Shown: positions 1 through 10,940 of the stretch, piece after piece
Position numbering within the stretch: position 1 is the stretch's first letter
Layout: every line of letters begins with the position of its first letter
Source: Hippopus hippopus
Lineage: Eukaryota > Mollusca > Bivalvia > Cardiida > Cardiidae
NCBI GenBank assembly: GCA_946811185.2
Contig: OX328110.1
Location: 14,612,516 to 14,676,515, forward strand
DNA length: 64,000 nucleotides
Reading direction: 5' to 3'
Made by a program: the position numbers and the translations under genes
The notes under the pieces: model-generated
What the model was told of the DNA's origin: nothing
What the model saw: the letters and a program-made list of their open reading frames with translations, nothing else
The model's database searches: none

Positions 1-139
1 GTCTGTAATTCCTTTGAATGTTGACAGGTCTAAAATTTTGTCATTTGGTCATGAGTCAAGCAAGCATGAATTGAGTTCTAAGGGGAAAATGCTGCAATTT
101 ACCTGTACTAAGCAAGCACCCCTTCTGAGCAACTTCATT

Positions 140-315
140 TTAACCCTAAGGCTGCCAAGCGCCACTAAGGGACCTTTTGCTGACAGTGTAGATCAAAATC
201 TTGGATCTACACTGTCTGATTAGGAGATATTTTTCTTCAAAAAAAAAAAAAAAACTTTGAAATAGTATCATTTGGATTTTAACTATTGACTGAAAATTTT
301 CATTTAATTCATTAA
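140..315 (+). mobile_element. MITE-C copy
   Basis: TTAACCCTAAGGCTGCCAAG start, GACAGTGTAGATC palindrome arms, AT-rich right half ending at the TTAA of a MITE-A. Its central GCAGTCTGATC loop is deleted. Confidence 0.75.
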
Positions 316-539
316 CTCATTACCAAACGACAAATTTTAGGTTTGTCCAATTCGAAAGCATTTGCAGACGACAAAATAAAAGTGACTGAAAATTTTAAAT
401 TTGTTTTGTGAAGGGTAGAAAACATTGTGGGAAAAGGAGAAAATGCTGGTTACCAGCATTTTCTCCTTTTCCCACAATGTTTTCCAAAGGCTTCTTTATC
501 AGGGTCATTAAAAGTAGGGATTGTGTGGTAATGGGTTAA
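312..539 (+). mobile_element. MITE-A copy
   Basis: Complete copy with TTAA at both ends and a near-perfect central hairpin around 421-480. Plus orientation is defined here as the arm containing GCATTTGCAGACGAC coming first. It shares its left TTAA with a MITE-C copy. Confidence 0.9.
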
Positions 540-751
540 GCAGGTTCAAGGTTAAGTGTTCCTTAGCTGCTAGGTTTATATGCATTGGACTCTTTTGCTA
601 TTGAAAGCCAGTTGTTGTGGTTAGAATTTCTTACAAAATATTAAACGGTGTTGATCAAATATAAGACAGCATGGCCAATACAGTCTGATCTTGACCTGTA
701 CTCTCCCCTAATGGTCTAAGACTTGATTGAAGCCCCAGAAATAGAAACCCA

Positions 752-981
752 TTAACTCTTTACCACATGACAAAATTTTTAGACTAGTCCAAATTCAAAG
801 CATTTGCAGAAGACAAAATAAAGGTGACTCTAGAACTGAAATTTGTTTTGGGTAGGGTAGAAAACATGGTGGGAAAAGGAGAAAATGCTGGTTACCAGCA
901 TTTTCTCCATTTCCCACTATGTTTTCAAAAGCCTTCCTTGTTAGGGTTGTTAAAACTCGGGATTGTGTGGTAAAGGGTTAA
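752..981 (+). mobile_element. MITE-A copy
   Basis: Complete, TTAA both ends, hairpin 864-924 with two mismatches. Confidence 0.9.
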
Positions 982-1043
982 TTACCTTAGTGAAACAAAT
1001 TTGCCACAGAGGACTTCAAAAACATCCTTGTATAATACAAATA

Positions 1044-1308
1044 CGGCATACTCTGGAAAATGGGTGTTTAATGCATCTCTGTGATGCATTATACCGAGCA
1101 AGTCATCTCATAAGTATGGATCATAAAATCCATTTTGTCTTAAAACAGACTTAATTCAGAGGTAGAGTGGTCCTTTCACATGCAGAAAATTTACCAAAAG
1201 CAAAAAGATTTTCCATGCAGGTCAGCCAGAGAAAACTGCGTAGGCTGAACTGGGTCGATGCTTTTTGCAGAAGTATTAAGCCCCTTTTTCACAAAGCATG
1301 ACTTAAAT
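1044..1308 (+). mobile_element. Element B copy, diverged
   Basis: GTTTAATGCATCTCTGTGATGC start region, inner CAGGTCAGCC/GGCTGAACTGGG inverted pair, AGTATTAAGCCCC end region. Confidence 0.75.
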
Positions 1309-1369
1309 AACTAAGATTTGATATGTTTGAAAAAAAAAAAGAAAGATGCAGAAAAATGTGGCAAAAAGA

Positions 1370-1870
1370 AACTTGCTTGTACTCCATAGTTATGCTGAAA
1401 CTCGCTCATTTTTAAAAAAGGTATAGGCCAGACACCAACATAACTCACTATTTCAATTTTTTACACATTTGACCTTGCAGTGATATTGACCTTTGAGCCA
1501 TGGACATGGTTCTTGCAGGCCACACGGTGTCTTAATGTGGTTGACAATTCTGCTTACTTAGAAAGATATTCATACATGATTTTAAAAAAAGCTATAGGCT
1601 GGACACAAATATTACCCTCTAAAATTTCCCTCTTTAAACATATTTGACCTTGCTGCAACTTTAACCTTTGACCTATGTACATGATTCTTGTGTGCGTCAC
1701 ATTGTCTGTATGTGGTTGACAATTCTGCACAGTAAGACTGAAATTAATTCATAATAATAATGGCACTTCGTTTCCATGAGGTTAACATTTGTGCAAAGTT
1801 ATTTTTAGTACATGTAATATGGAAAAAAGTTGTGGCAATGACACAAAAATATCACAGACAGACAGACAGA
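1370..1870 (+). repeat. Degenerate ~170-190-bp tandem repeat
   Basis: Two and a half units: TTTGACCTTGCAGTGATATT / TTTGACCTTGCTGCAACTTT and GTGGTTGACAATTCTGC occur once per unit. Ends in a (CAGA)n tract. Confidence 0.7.
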
Positions 1871-2020
1871 TGGACAGACCAACAAAAACTATATGCCTCC
1901 CAAAATAATGGATGGATGGATGGATGGATGGATAGACTCACAGGCGGATGGATAAATAAATAAATAAATAAATAAATTAATAAATTAATAAATAAATGAT
2001 GAGGATGATGATGATGACAA
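1850..2020 (+). repeat. Microsatellite cluster
   Basis: (ACAG)n, (ATGG)6-7, (ATAA)n and (GATGAT)n in succession. The overlapping open frames are repeat translations. Confidence 0.9.
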
Positions 2021-2317
2021 TGATCAGCCAAGATAACAGCATTTTTATATCTAAAAATTATTTGAAAAAAAGGAATAACGAATTTAAGAAATGCTACCAC
2101 ATCTAAATTGTTTTTTTGTCCAAAACTTTTCAAACTAAAATTCCTGTACTAAAATGGAGAAAATATAATTCAAGAAGTTAATTTCATGAAAAAATGGTTT
2201 TAACTGACATTAATTTTGATCATTTGAAAATAGAATTTTGGTTTTACCTAATCACTTAAAAAGATCTTTAAAAGTCTTAAAGAAAAAAACGGTAGAAAGA
2301 GAAAAAATTAATCTTAC

Positions 2318-2396
2318 CTGATTAACCACAATATTATCTGAGATTTTCAAAACTGCTGCTATGACAGTGGATCGTGCGTGAGTTATGGGTTTTTTC
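2318..2396 (-). CDS. Possible internal exon of an unidentified minus-strand gene
   Basis: 79 nt between CTAACTGTTGACAG and CAG/GTAAGAT, open in one frame (phase 2 in, 0 out). It encodes KKPITHARSTVIAAVLKISD then NIVVNQ. It lies outside any repeat family I recognise. I do not recognise the protein, and no neighbouring exon in matching phase was found. Confidence 0.35.
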
Positions 2397-2701
2397 CTGT
2401 CAACAGTTAGAGCTAGCACTAACAAGACATAAAAGTGTTCATGGGAATGGCCGTTCTATAATTGAGGTCACATGAACATCACTTTACATATTAATTTTAT
2501 ACCTTCTACAACTTTTGCAAATTACACAAAAAATAAATATTGAAAGAAAAGGAACATGTCTCTTCTCAACTTAATGTAGCAAAAAAGAAAACACTATGGG
2601 AAAAAAGCAAGTGTGTGTTACAAAGAACAATTTCTCCTTTTCTCTCAGTGTTTTTATTTCAAAGGCAGAGGTATTTTGAAATGTATTTGTACATAAATTG
2701 C

Positions 2702-2916
2702 TTCACTCTTTACCAACCAAACAACCAAAATTTGGAGTCGTACAAATTCAAAGCATTTGCAGAGGTCAATTTAAATGTGGCTGGAATTATGCTTTTAGCT
2801 ATGGAAAGGTAGAAACATTGTTGTAAAGGGAGAAAATGCTGGTAATCAGTATTTTCTCCTTTTTCAACAATGTTTTCGAAAGGCTTTCTTTATCATGGTT
2901 GTTTGGTAAAGGGTTA
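2702..2916 (+). mobile_element. MITE-A copy, diverged
   Basis: Both CTCTTTACCA-type and GGTAAAGGGTTA ends present; hairpin eroded (GTAATCAGTATTTTC). Confidence 0.8.
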
Positions 2917-3220
2917 GGGTGATTTTCCATCTTGGTTGGAAATAATTGTCTATTCACTGTTAGAAATGATCATTAACCCTTTTTATTATATACCTATCAG
3001 TGAATTACTAGGATTTCTCAGTGTATTATTTTTTCAGTTTTTCACAGTGAATAACATCACTAGTGACGATATGGTATCATCACTAGTGATGATATAGTTT
3101 TAGAATGTTTTCCAGAACTACATGTACTTTTTTTCCTATATCTCTCACACTCTAATGTTTCTGTCTCTGCTTCAAACATCTTTAGTAAACAATAGCATAG
3201 TGAAAAGATTTTCGGTACAG

Positions 3221-3488
3221 GCTTTCCAAACAACCCTGAGTTAACAACCTTGTGGAAGAAATCTTTTGAAATCATTTCGAGAAAAGAAGATAGGTTTTTT
3301 GGGAGAGAGCTGTTGGAAAATATTGTGGAAAAACGAGAAAATACTACCAACCAGCATTTTCTCCTTTTTCCACAATGTTTTCTATCCTATCAGAAAACCT
3401 AAGATCTTTTGTACCAATTCAGTATTTGTCATTTGGAGATGTTTTTAATTTGGGAAAGTCTTAAACTTGTCATGTGGGAAATGGTTAA
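3221..3488 (-). mobile_element. MITE-A copy, diverged with small insertions
   Basis: Reverse orientation; hairpin arms 3,328-3,384. Both arms read GTGGAAAAA instead of GTGGGAAAA. Confidence 0.75.
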
Positions 3489-3580
3489 CTGTTTCTTCTA
3501 ATTTCATATGGCTGGTTTTAAATTGTAAAGGTGCAAAACAATGCATGCCTTCAAATGGAGAGATAGATGACGTAACATAC

Positions 3581-3616
3581 CTTCAAGCATTACATCATCT
3601 GTTGCGTCAGCTGCTT
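3581..3616 (-). CDS. Possible 36-nt micro-exon on the minus strand
   Basis: AG/GT-bounded segment open in one frame (AADATDDVMLE, phase 1-1). Its phase does not match the exon candidate at 2,318-2,396 directly, so an intervening exon would be needed. Weak. Confidence 0.2.
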
Positions 3617-3729
3617 CTGCCAAAAATATTCATGTGTTTGTAAAGAAAAGTACTAGTCTATACATGTATACCCGCCGTTCTTGATAATTATAAGCAAACA
3701 AAGGGAGAATTAGGAATATAATAAATAGA

Positions 3730-3880
3730 ATAATCAACTGGTGGTGTGTGATATTAAAAATCTGTCACTCGAATGGGGTTTGATATGGTTAAAAAACTTG
3801 TCCTTCGGACTCGTTTTTCAACCACATCACACCCCATTCTAGTGACAGACTTTTAATATCACACACCACCAGTTGATTAT
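3730..3880. repeat. Long perfect-type inverted repeat
   Basis: Arms of ~65-70 bp starting TAATCAACTGGTGGTGTG and ending CACACCACCAGTTGATTA around TTGTCCTTCGGACTCG. Foldback transposon-like; single copy here. Confidence 0.88.
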
Positions 3881-3888
3881 CTTCTATA

Positions 3889-4108
3889 CAAAACAATTCT
3901 CAGTTTTAATGACCCTTTTGAAGAAAAGTTTTGCAAAACATTTTAGGGAAAAGGAGAAAATACTGGATACCAGCATTTTCTCCTTTTTTCACAATGTTTT
4001 CTATCCTTTCATAGACAAATTCATTTACTAATAAAACATACCTAATTTTTGGTCTTGGAGTGCTTTTAAAGTGGACAAATCTAAAACTGTTAGTTAGGAA
4101 AGAGTTAA
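3889..4108 (-). mobile_element. MITE-A copy
   Basis: Left terminus eroded; ends in AGAGTTAA that is also the start of the next copy. Confidence 0.8.
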
Positions 4109-4334
4109 CTCTTTACAACACAATTAAAAGTTTTAACATGCAAGGAAAATGAGGCTTTTGAAAACATTGTGGCAAAAGGGGAAAATGTTGGTACCCAGCA
4201 TTTTCTCATTTTCCCATGATGTTTTCAACCCTACTGAAGACAAAAATCATCGTTTGAGCCACAATTACACATGTTGTCTGCAAATGCTTTCAATGTGGTA
4301 GAGTCTAAAACTTTTTCATTTGGTCAAGGGTTAA
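4105..4334 (-). mobile_element. MITE-A copy
   Basis: Abuts the preceding copy at a shared TTAA; hairpin 4,161-4,225 with GGTACCC centre. Confidence 0.85.
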
Positions 4335-4550
4335 TTCATTACTACCTGGAACAACTTGTAGCAGATGACATTAAACTTTTTAAAAAAGACAGAAGGCGTA
4401 AGTGTGCCAGCAAATAGGCAGGAGTCCTTAGAATAAACACGTCTGAAATTTTTACCAATCACAAATTTCTATTTATTCATTTGTTATCAGTATCAAAGAG
4501 TAGGTCAAGACCAAGCACATTCAGCTTCACCAAAATACATCCATGTCAAC

Positions 4551-4774
4551 TCTGTAATGGAAGACAAAGTTTGAAAATGATCCAGATTGAAAGCATTGGA
4601 AGATGATAAATTTAATACAGCTCAAATGATGGTATTTTTCTCTAATAAGGTAGAAAGTATTGTGGGAAATTGTGAAAATACCGGTTACCAGCATTTCCTC
4701 CTTTTCCCAATCTGTTTTCAAAAGCTGTCTTTCTCAGGGATGTTAAAATATGATATTGTGTGGTAAAGAATTAA
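4551..4774 (+). mobile_element. MITE-A copy
   Basis: Left terminus lost; right end GTGTGGTAAAGAATTAA clear. Confidence 0.75.
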
Positions 4775-4856
4775 ATATGAATAGCCAACATAAGTTGATT
4801 ATGTTTTAAAAAATTATGTTAATGTGTGCAAAACATTGAGGTTAATTTCTCCGTCT

Positions 4857-5068
4857 GCCACACTGTTTAAAAAAACTGATCTTCTGAAAGATGAAAAAAT
4901 TATTTGCTGGTTGAAATGTGTTAGCTACCTTTATTATCTGAATTGCCATGTCTCTTTTACGAGTACCGTAGTCATGATAAGCCCATAACCCCACAAAAAT
5001 AAATATGTTGCCTGCAAATGCTTTCAATTTGGACAAGGTTAAAATTTTGTTGTTTGGTAAAGAGTTAA
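4857..5068 (-). mobile_element. MITE-A copy, hairpin lost
   Basis: Recognised by CTGCAAATGCTTTCAATTTG and GTTTGGTAAAGAGTTAA at its right end; the centre is unrelated sequence. Confidence 0.55.
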
Positions 5069-5286
5069 TACCCCACACTATAGACAAATTTCGAAAATCA
5101 TTTTGGGAAAAGGAACATAATATAGCTTGTTATAAGCAATTGATCCTTTTCTCAAAATTAATTCCTTGCCATTAAATAGACATTTTTCATTTCATTTGTA
5201 AAAAGGTTAAAGCATAGTAGTAGAAATCTGTTACTGTTATTGGCTTAGACCAGGAAATAAAATGTCCATAACAACTTTTGACTTGT

Positions 5287-5508
5287 TTAACCTTTTAACA
5301 AACAACAAATTTTAGACCCCTCAAAACTGAGTGTAACAGCAGACAGTAAATTAAAAAAAAAAGTACAAATTTGGGAAGATCTTTAAGAGGGTAAAAAACA
5401 TAGTGGGAAAAGGAGAAATTACTGATCACCAACATTTTACCCTTTTCCAACAATGTTCTAAAAGGCCCTCTCTCTCAGAGTAGTTAGAACATGGGATTGT
5501 TCGGTTAA
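5287..5508 (+). mobile_element. MITE-A copy
   Basis: TTAA start, hairpin 5,396-5,457 with several mismatches, joined to the next copy. Confidence 0.8.
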
Positions 5509-5722
5509 CATTTAACAAAAAACAAGGTTTTGAAATCAACCAAATTGAAAGCATTTGCAGAAGAAAAAGTAGATGTAACTCAACTGATGATTTTTGTCTT
5601 TGATGGAGCAGAAAACATTGTGTGAAAAGGAGAAAATGCTGGTTTCTTATTTTCCCACAATGTTTTCAAAAGCCTTGTCGTTCAGGGTCCTTAAAATTCG
5701 GGATTTTGTGGTAAAGGGTTAA
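5505..5722 (+). mobile_element. MITE-A copy, right hairpin arm shortened
   Basis: Right hairpin arm has lost part of ACCAGCATTTTCTCC; ends GTGGTAAAGGGTTAA. Confidence 0.85.
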
Positions 5723-5888
5723 TGAAGTTCTGTCTTGGTGATCAACACACAGAGCAGTATGGTAATTTCTCACGTAGGCAATAATGTCTCAAGAACCCAA
5801 TAGGCTGGGCAGTTGTATTACAGACTAAAGGCTACCTGGGCCTGTATTGACTTACCATTTTCAATAACAGCGTTATTATAATTCACTA

Positions 5889-5992
5889 GGATCTTCTAAA
5901 TTTCAAAGTAACACAATTTCTGATTGGCTAGACCAAATGGTTTAGCCAATTACAAATTATGTTACTTTATAAATTAAATTCTAGCCTAGGAA
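5889..5992. mobile_element. AT-rich foldback element F, truncated
   Basis: Palindrome core TTCTGATTGGCTAGACCAAA with inverse TTTAGCCAATTACAAATTAT. Confidence 0.7.
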
Positions 5993-6017
5993 TTAAACTT
6001 AGAAAGGGGCTCCAAGA

Positions 6018-6190
6018 TCAGTATTCACCAATCATTCATTAGACCATTCTTAGTCTAAATCTCAGAGTTCTTCTAAATTTCAAAGTAACAAAATTTCTGA
6101 TTGACTAAACCAAATAGTTTAGCCAATCAGAAATTGTGTTACTGTCTAAACTAAGTATCATTCTAAGAACGCAATTTGGAATGGTTGGTG
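6018..6190. mobile_element. Foldback element F, near complete
   Basis: TATTCACCAATCATTC start, AATGGTTGGTG end, core GACTAAACCAAATAGTTTAG. Confidence 0.75.
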
Positions 6191-6224
6191 CATAAACATG
6201 TAGTTCATGGTGTATATGTAACAG

Positions 6225-6315
6225 TTCTGACACATGGCCTCTTGAGGTAGGGATTGAGCCCTGGACCTCCAGGTCCCAAGGCAAACACTCTACCACATCA
6301 CTACAAAAACTAGCT
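6225..6315 (-). mobile_element. tRNA-like head of a third SINE type
   Basis: On the minus strand AGTGATGTGGTAGAGTG and GGGCTCAATCCC resemble A and B boxes. No conserved body of type D or E follows. Confidence 0.5.
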
Positions 6316-6469
6316 CTATAGCAAGGCACTATAAGTGTCCCCTTATACAAACACAAGCTATACATTTACATCTACCTGAGGGATAGACCAGTATACTACA
6401 TTTAAGAAATATTTTGCATAAGGGATACATGTGACATATGTATACAGAAGCATATTCCACTTGGTCCAT

Positions 6470-7330
6470 TTGTGTGCATTTCAGGGGCTACTGTCATATT
6501 ATCTCCCATAAGCTACAAGTCCAAGGCCATTAAAGGTTCATCTGTGTATAAGATACAGCTGAGTTTTGCATGCACTTTTAGAGTAATTATTTTTGAGATA
6601 TGGTTCTCTTGCAGTACTTTATCTAAAGAGGTTTGATATTGCAGCCACATCAAGGCCCGTCATTGCATATGACAAGATTCATAAAGGATTATCATTACAT
6701 AAGTTAAGGCTGCACATGTCAAGATTCAGAAAGGATTATCATGGTATAAGTTAAGGTTTAGTTTTGCAAGCCCTTCCAGGGCTATGATGATGTTCCTATA
6801 TTGTAAGCACTTTATGTGCTACCATTGTATAAGGAAAACTTTAATAATGCAGGTCATTCAAGGGCAATGACCTGCAAGGAAAGCATCAATATTGCCTATA
6901 CTTCAAGGACTATCATTGTTTAAGATAAGCTTTCAAATTGAAAGCTCTTCAAAGACTGTTACATTCTTGTTAACCTAGGTGCACTTCATTACATTAACTA
7001 CAATAATCGATTATTGTAGTTAACAATATGAAGTGCACCTGGGTCAATGAATGGGACTAAAATTGTATCAGGAAAGCTTCAATAATGCAAGCTTTTTTAG
7101 GGAAATCATTATATAAAGTAAACTTCATTATTGCAAGCCATTCAAGGGCAATCACTGCATATGGAAAATTTTATACTCTCAGGCCACTCAAGGCCAATCA
7201 TTAGACAGAGAAAACTTCATCGTTCTAGGCCATTCAATGGCAATCCTTGTATGAAATAAGGTCTAGTATCCAGGCACCCTTAGTGCTATCGTGACAATTA
7301 TAACATAAGGTACAATATTAAAGGTGCTTC
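6470..7330 (+). repeat. Degenerate ~55-60-bp minisatellite
   Basis: Recurring CAAGCCATTCAAGGGCAATC / ATTGTATAAGGAAAACTTCA pattern, more than ten decayed units. No gene seen. Confidence 0.7.
6973..7044. repeat. Hairpin inside the minisatellite
   Basis: CCTAGGTGCACTTCATTACA pairs with TATGAAGTGCACCTGGG around AATCGATT. Confidence 0.8.
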
Positions 7331-7442
7331 AATAGCAAACTCTTTTAAAGATATTGTTCATTACATAGAATGAGTAATAGGCACTTCAAGATGGGGGTTC
7401 AGCGTGACAGATAATTCAAGGAAATTGTGACAGAAAAGATTT

Positions 7443-7704
7443 GAGCCATGCTCTGGCAAAAGGGGGCTTAATGCATTTTCACAATGCATAATAGCAAGTA
7501 AGCCATCACAGCATTATGAATCCATAAAATCTATTTTGTATAACAGCCAGCTGAATTATGAGGTACAGTGGTCAATTGAGCTGCAGAAAATTGACTAATA
7601 GCAAAAAGTTTCGGCTCAGGTCAGCCTGCACGGACTGCACAGGCTGACCTGGGTCGATACATTTTGCAGACGCATTAAGCCCCCTTTTCACAGAGCATGG
7701 CTCA
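7443..7704 (+). mobile_element. Element B copy, complete
   Basis: Terminal inverted repeats GAGCCATGCTCTGGCAAAAG and its inverse (CACAGAGCATGGCTC), inner palindrome CAGGTCAGCCTGCACGGACT...; ~262 bp. Confidence 0.88.
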
Positions 7705-7943
7705 TAATTATAGTTTCGCTGAAGTACAATGGCACTTGGTGGATTGATTTTTTTACTAATCAAAGAGGTTGATCAACACAGAAACAAGCCAAGCACTAAG
7801 AATTTGACTTCCATTCTTTGTAATTTGGTAAGGAAAACCTCAATATTTAGTTGGGTTAATGAGGATTACTTTGAAGTATCTATATGCAATCGTCTTTGAA
7901 AAAAGTATCTAATTATCAATAATTACAGACGACTTGTACCAAT

Positions 7944-8312
7944 TAACTTTTTACCAGACAACAAAATTTAAGACTTGTGCAAATTAGAAGCATTTGCAGA
8001 AGATATATTAACCCCTAGGCTGCTAAGCACGACTCACCGACCTTTTGCGGACAGTGTAGATCAAGATCAGACTGCACAGAACGTGCAGTCTGATCTTGGA
8101 TCTACACTGTCCGATAATGAGATGTTTCTCCCACAAAAAATAAATTGAAATAACATTAATTGCGTTTTTATCATCGGCTTGAAAGTTTCATTTCATTTAT
8201 TCAGTAGGATAAGGGTTGAATGTGGTACTAATGATGGGATTCCTCTTTGAAAGTGTAAAAAACAGTGTTTCAAAATGGTTTCTCCCACATGGCTATTAAA
8301 GCAATCAATTGT
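7944..8312 (+). mobile_element. MITE-A copy split by a MITE-C insertion
   Basis: The left arm (7,944-8,007, GAAGCATTTGCAGAAGA) and the continuation (8,215 onward, GATGGGATTCCTCTTTGAAAG) are separated by a MITE-C element at a TTAA. Confidence 0.65.
8008..8218 (+). mobile_element. MITE-C copy inserted into MITE-A
   Basis: TTAACCCC start, ~48-bp palindrome (GATCAGACTGCACAGAACGT...), AAGGGTT end. Confidence 0.85.
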
Positions 8313-8509
8313 TTAGCCCTTAAAGTGCATTTCACTACTACAGTTGCCTTTGTGGCCAGTGTAGATCAAGACGCGCAGCCTGATCATTGATCTACGCTAT
8401 CTGCTTAGCTTATACACTATGGAAAAAAGCAAGCATGACATCAGAATTATTTGGGTTGTATTCCATGGATGAAAACTTCTGTTGGGTTTATTTGGTGCTC
8501 TAAGGGTTA
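8313..8509 (+). mobile_element. MITE-C copy, diverged
   Basis: AGCCCTTAAAGTGC start, GTGTAGATCAAGACGC core, CTCTAAGGGTTA end. Confidence 0.7.
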
Positions 8510-8795
8510 CTAAAGGATTAACTCTAACAGTACTGGCCATTCATTAACTTTCTAAAAATACTAAAAATCACATGGGTGGAAATAAAGAAGGAAAAGACAG
8601 TATCTTTTTCCTACAGTTAAGAGTCTAAATATTAAGGAAATAGGTGCAATTTCGTGTAGGAATTGTATTCCTTTTCTAACAATGTTTTTTTCCAATTTCC
8701 AAATCTTTCAACGGTGAGAGTATATAAAGTATTTACACAGGTAATGTGTTGACCATAAGACATATTTTAGTCAGGAAAAATATCTTTATTAATCC

Positions 8796-9024
8796 TTAAC
8801 TCTTTACCATACGACAAAATTTCAGACTTGTTAAAATTGAAAGCATTTGCAGACGGCAAAATGAAGGCGACTCAAAAAATGAAACTTGACTTTGGAAGAG
8901 TAGAAAACATAGTGGGAAAAGGAGAAAATTCTGGTTACCAGCATTTTCTCATTTTCCCACAATGTTTTCAGAAGGCTTCTTTCTCGGGGTCATTAAAACC
9001 AGGGATTGTTTGGTAAAGGCTTAA
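8796..9024 (+). mobile_element. MITE-A copy
   Basis: Complete; hairpin centre GGTTACC; shares the right TTAA with the next copy. Confidence 0.9.
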
Positions 9025-9258
9025 CCTGACAGCAAAATTTTTAGCCTTGTTCAAATTGAAAGCAACTATGAAAATTAGATATGTCTTAAAACATAAACTT
9101 TGTCATTCAAAGGCTACAAAACTGTATAGGAAAGGCAAAAATTGCTTATTACCAGCATTTTATCCATTTCCAGCAATGTTTGGCTGGCACTTTCTCCTTC
9201 TCCCACATTGTTTTCAAAAGCCTTCATTCCCTGGGTTGTTTAAAGTAGGTAAAGGGCT
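9021..9258 (+). mobile_element. MITE-A copy, diverged
   Basis: Part of the right arm is duplicated (a second CATTTTC-like tract near 9,190). Confidence 0.7.
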
Positions 9259-9530
9259 CAGGCTTATTGTTAACAATCAGAAGGGGGAGCCCATACCAAA
9301 GGGGCTGGTTACCTGCAAAGTATTTCTGATACAGTTGTGCCCTTTTTGGAATGGTTACCGGCAATCTTTCCTTTTCCCACGCTGTTCAAACGTCTGATTT
9401 TTGCCAAAACCTTTACTCATCTTCGATTTCTGTATTTCAACACAATATTTATGAGCATTTTCAACAGGCATCACTGTATCAAATACAAGTCCCAAATTTT
9501 GAGCCACATTCAATATGTAGTGTGCTGTGT

Positions 9531-9758
9531 TTAATCCTTTACCACACGGCAAAATTTAAGACCTATCCAAATTGAAGCATTTGCAGACGACAATTTCATA
9601 CTGGCTCAAATGACTCAACTTTTCTTTGATAGGGTAGAAAACTTTGTGGGAAAAGGAGAAAATGCTGGTTACCAGCATTTTCTCCTTTTCCCACAATGTT
9701 TTTAAAAGGCCTCTTCTTCAGGGGTGTTAAAAGGCGTCATTGTGTGGTAAAGGGTTAA
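9531..9758 (+). mobile_element. MITE-A copy, young subfamily
   Basis: Near-perfect hairpin. Almost identical to the copy at 29,494-29,722, with the diagnostic CACACGGCAAAATTTAAGAC start and AAAAGGCGTCATTGTG end. Confidence 0.92.
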
Positions 9759-10124
9759 GGTAACAATAAAGGCCAAAATTAAATAAAGCAGGTGTCTAAA
9801 TGCATTTAAATTTATATCATACCATTCAAAAGTATGGAAATTATTGTGAAAATGACAGTCTATCATTGTACGATCAGTCTTATTAGTCGCTGACAGAGAA
9901 ATTAATTTCAAAACTAGGTTAAAACCTGCCAGGTAGGTTTACTTTTGTTTACTTTTTGCCTGATTTTGAAATTCTTTTTTTCTGCCAGCAACTAACACAT
10001 GGCCCAGCCACACGATAACAGACTGTCATCTCCACAATATTTTCCATACTTTAAAATGGTACGATTTAAATGTATTATGACACCCACTTTGATATTTAGG
10101 CCTCTACTGGGCCTTTAATTCAAT

Positions 10125-10345
10125 GGTGATTTTACGCTTGCAACATTAATTCAGTCATATCATGGCAATAGCTAACATATTTATGTATGTCCTAGGTTTC
10201 TCCAATACTAGGATGGGGCTCTGAAGCATGTTGCCCAAGAACACTCCCACAAACAAAATCAAATGCATCCAGTGAGGCTCTAACCCTGGTCCTCCAGGTT
10301 ACAAGTCCTACACTTTACCACTATTGAGGAATGCAAGACCCCATG
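10125..10345 (-). mobile_element. SINE type E
   Basis: tRNA-like head at the right (GAGGCTCTAACCCTGG on the plus strand) and a body with CCCAAGAACACTCCCAC. Confidence 0.75.
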
Positions 10346-10397
10346 TAGTTGCAGAATTAGTGTTTTAATATAACTGAGTTCAAAATTTTGTTTGCTG

Positions 10398-10582
10398 TTA
10401 ACCCTTCACCAAGCGATCCTGGATTTTATCGATCCTGAGATAGAGGCCTTTTGAAAACAATGTTTTTTATTGTGCCAAAGAACTTTATTTCATCTCTACC
10501 AATTTCAGATTGTGTCATCTGCAGATGCTTTCTATTTGGAATAGTATAAAATTTATCGTTTGGGAAAGTGCTAATGAGTTAA
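10398..10582 (-). mobile_element. MITE-A copy with hairpin deleted
   Basis: Both ends are present, but most of the central palindrome is missing (GAAAACAATGTTTTTTATTG remains). Confidence 0.75.
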
Positions 10583-10805
10583 TGAAAGATGTCTGTTGAT
10601 GGATTACATGTTTAGATGAAAGCCAGATAGTCTAATTAGTCTATTTGCAATACAAACTTGTTCTAGATATTTTTTTTTACTTAATTTATAATTGAATGAC
10701 AGTTTGTTTTCTAGGTCACTCATTAACCAAGATACCACTCAAATATGAGTTTTTACTTCTCTATCAGACAGAGAATTTCAGAACATTGCCCTAAATGCTT
10801 ATCAA

Positions 10806-10940
10806 GGTCTACGGCCCCTAACTCTTATATTAAGAGATGGAAGCTGCCAAGATGGCTGAATAGCCTTTACAGAAAAAATCAATGTTACACGATATTTACC
10901 GATGAGTTTGTGAGTCTACGGCCCCTAACTCTCATATTAA
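10806..10940 (+). mobile_element. Small GGTCTACGGCCCC foldback element
   Basis: About 115-bp element with AGGTCTACGGCCCCTAACTC ends; the inverse right end is degraded and continues into a second direct GTCTACGGCCCCTAACTC. Confidence 0.65.
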
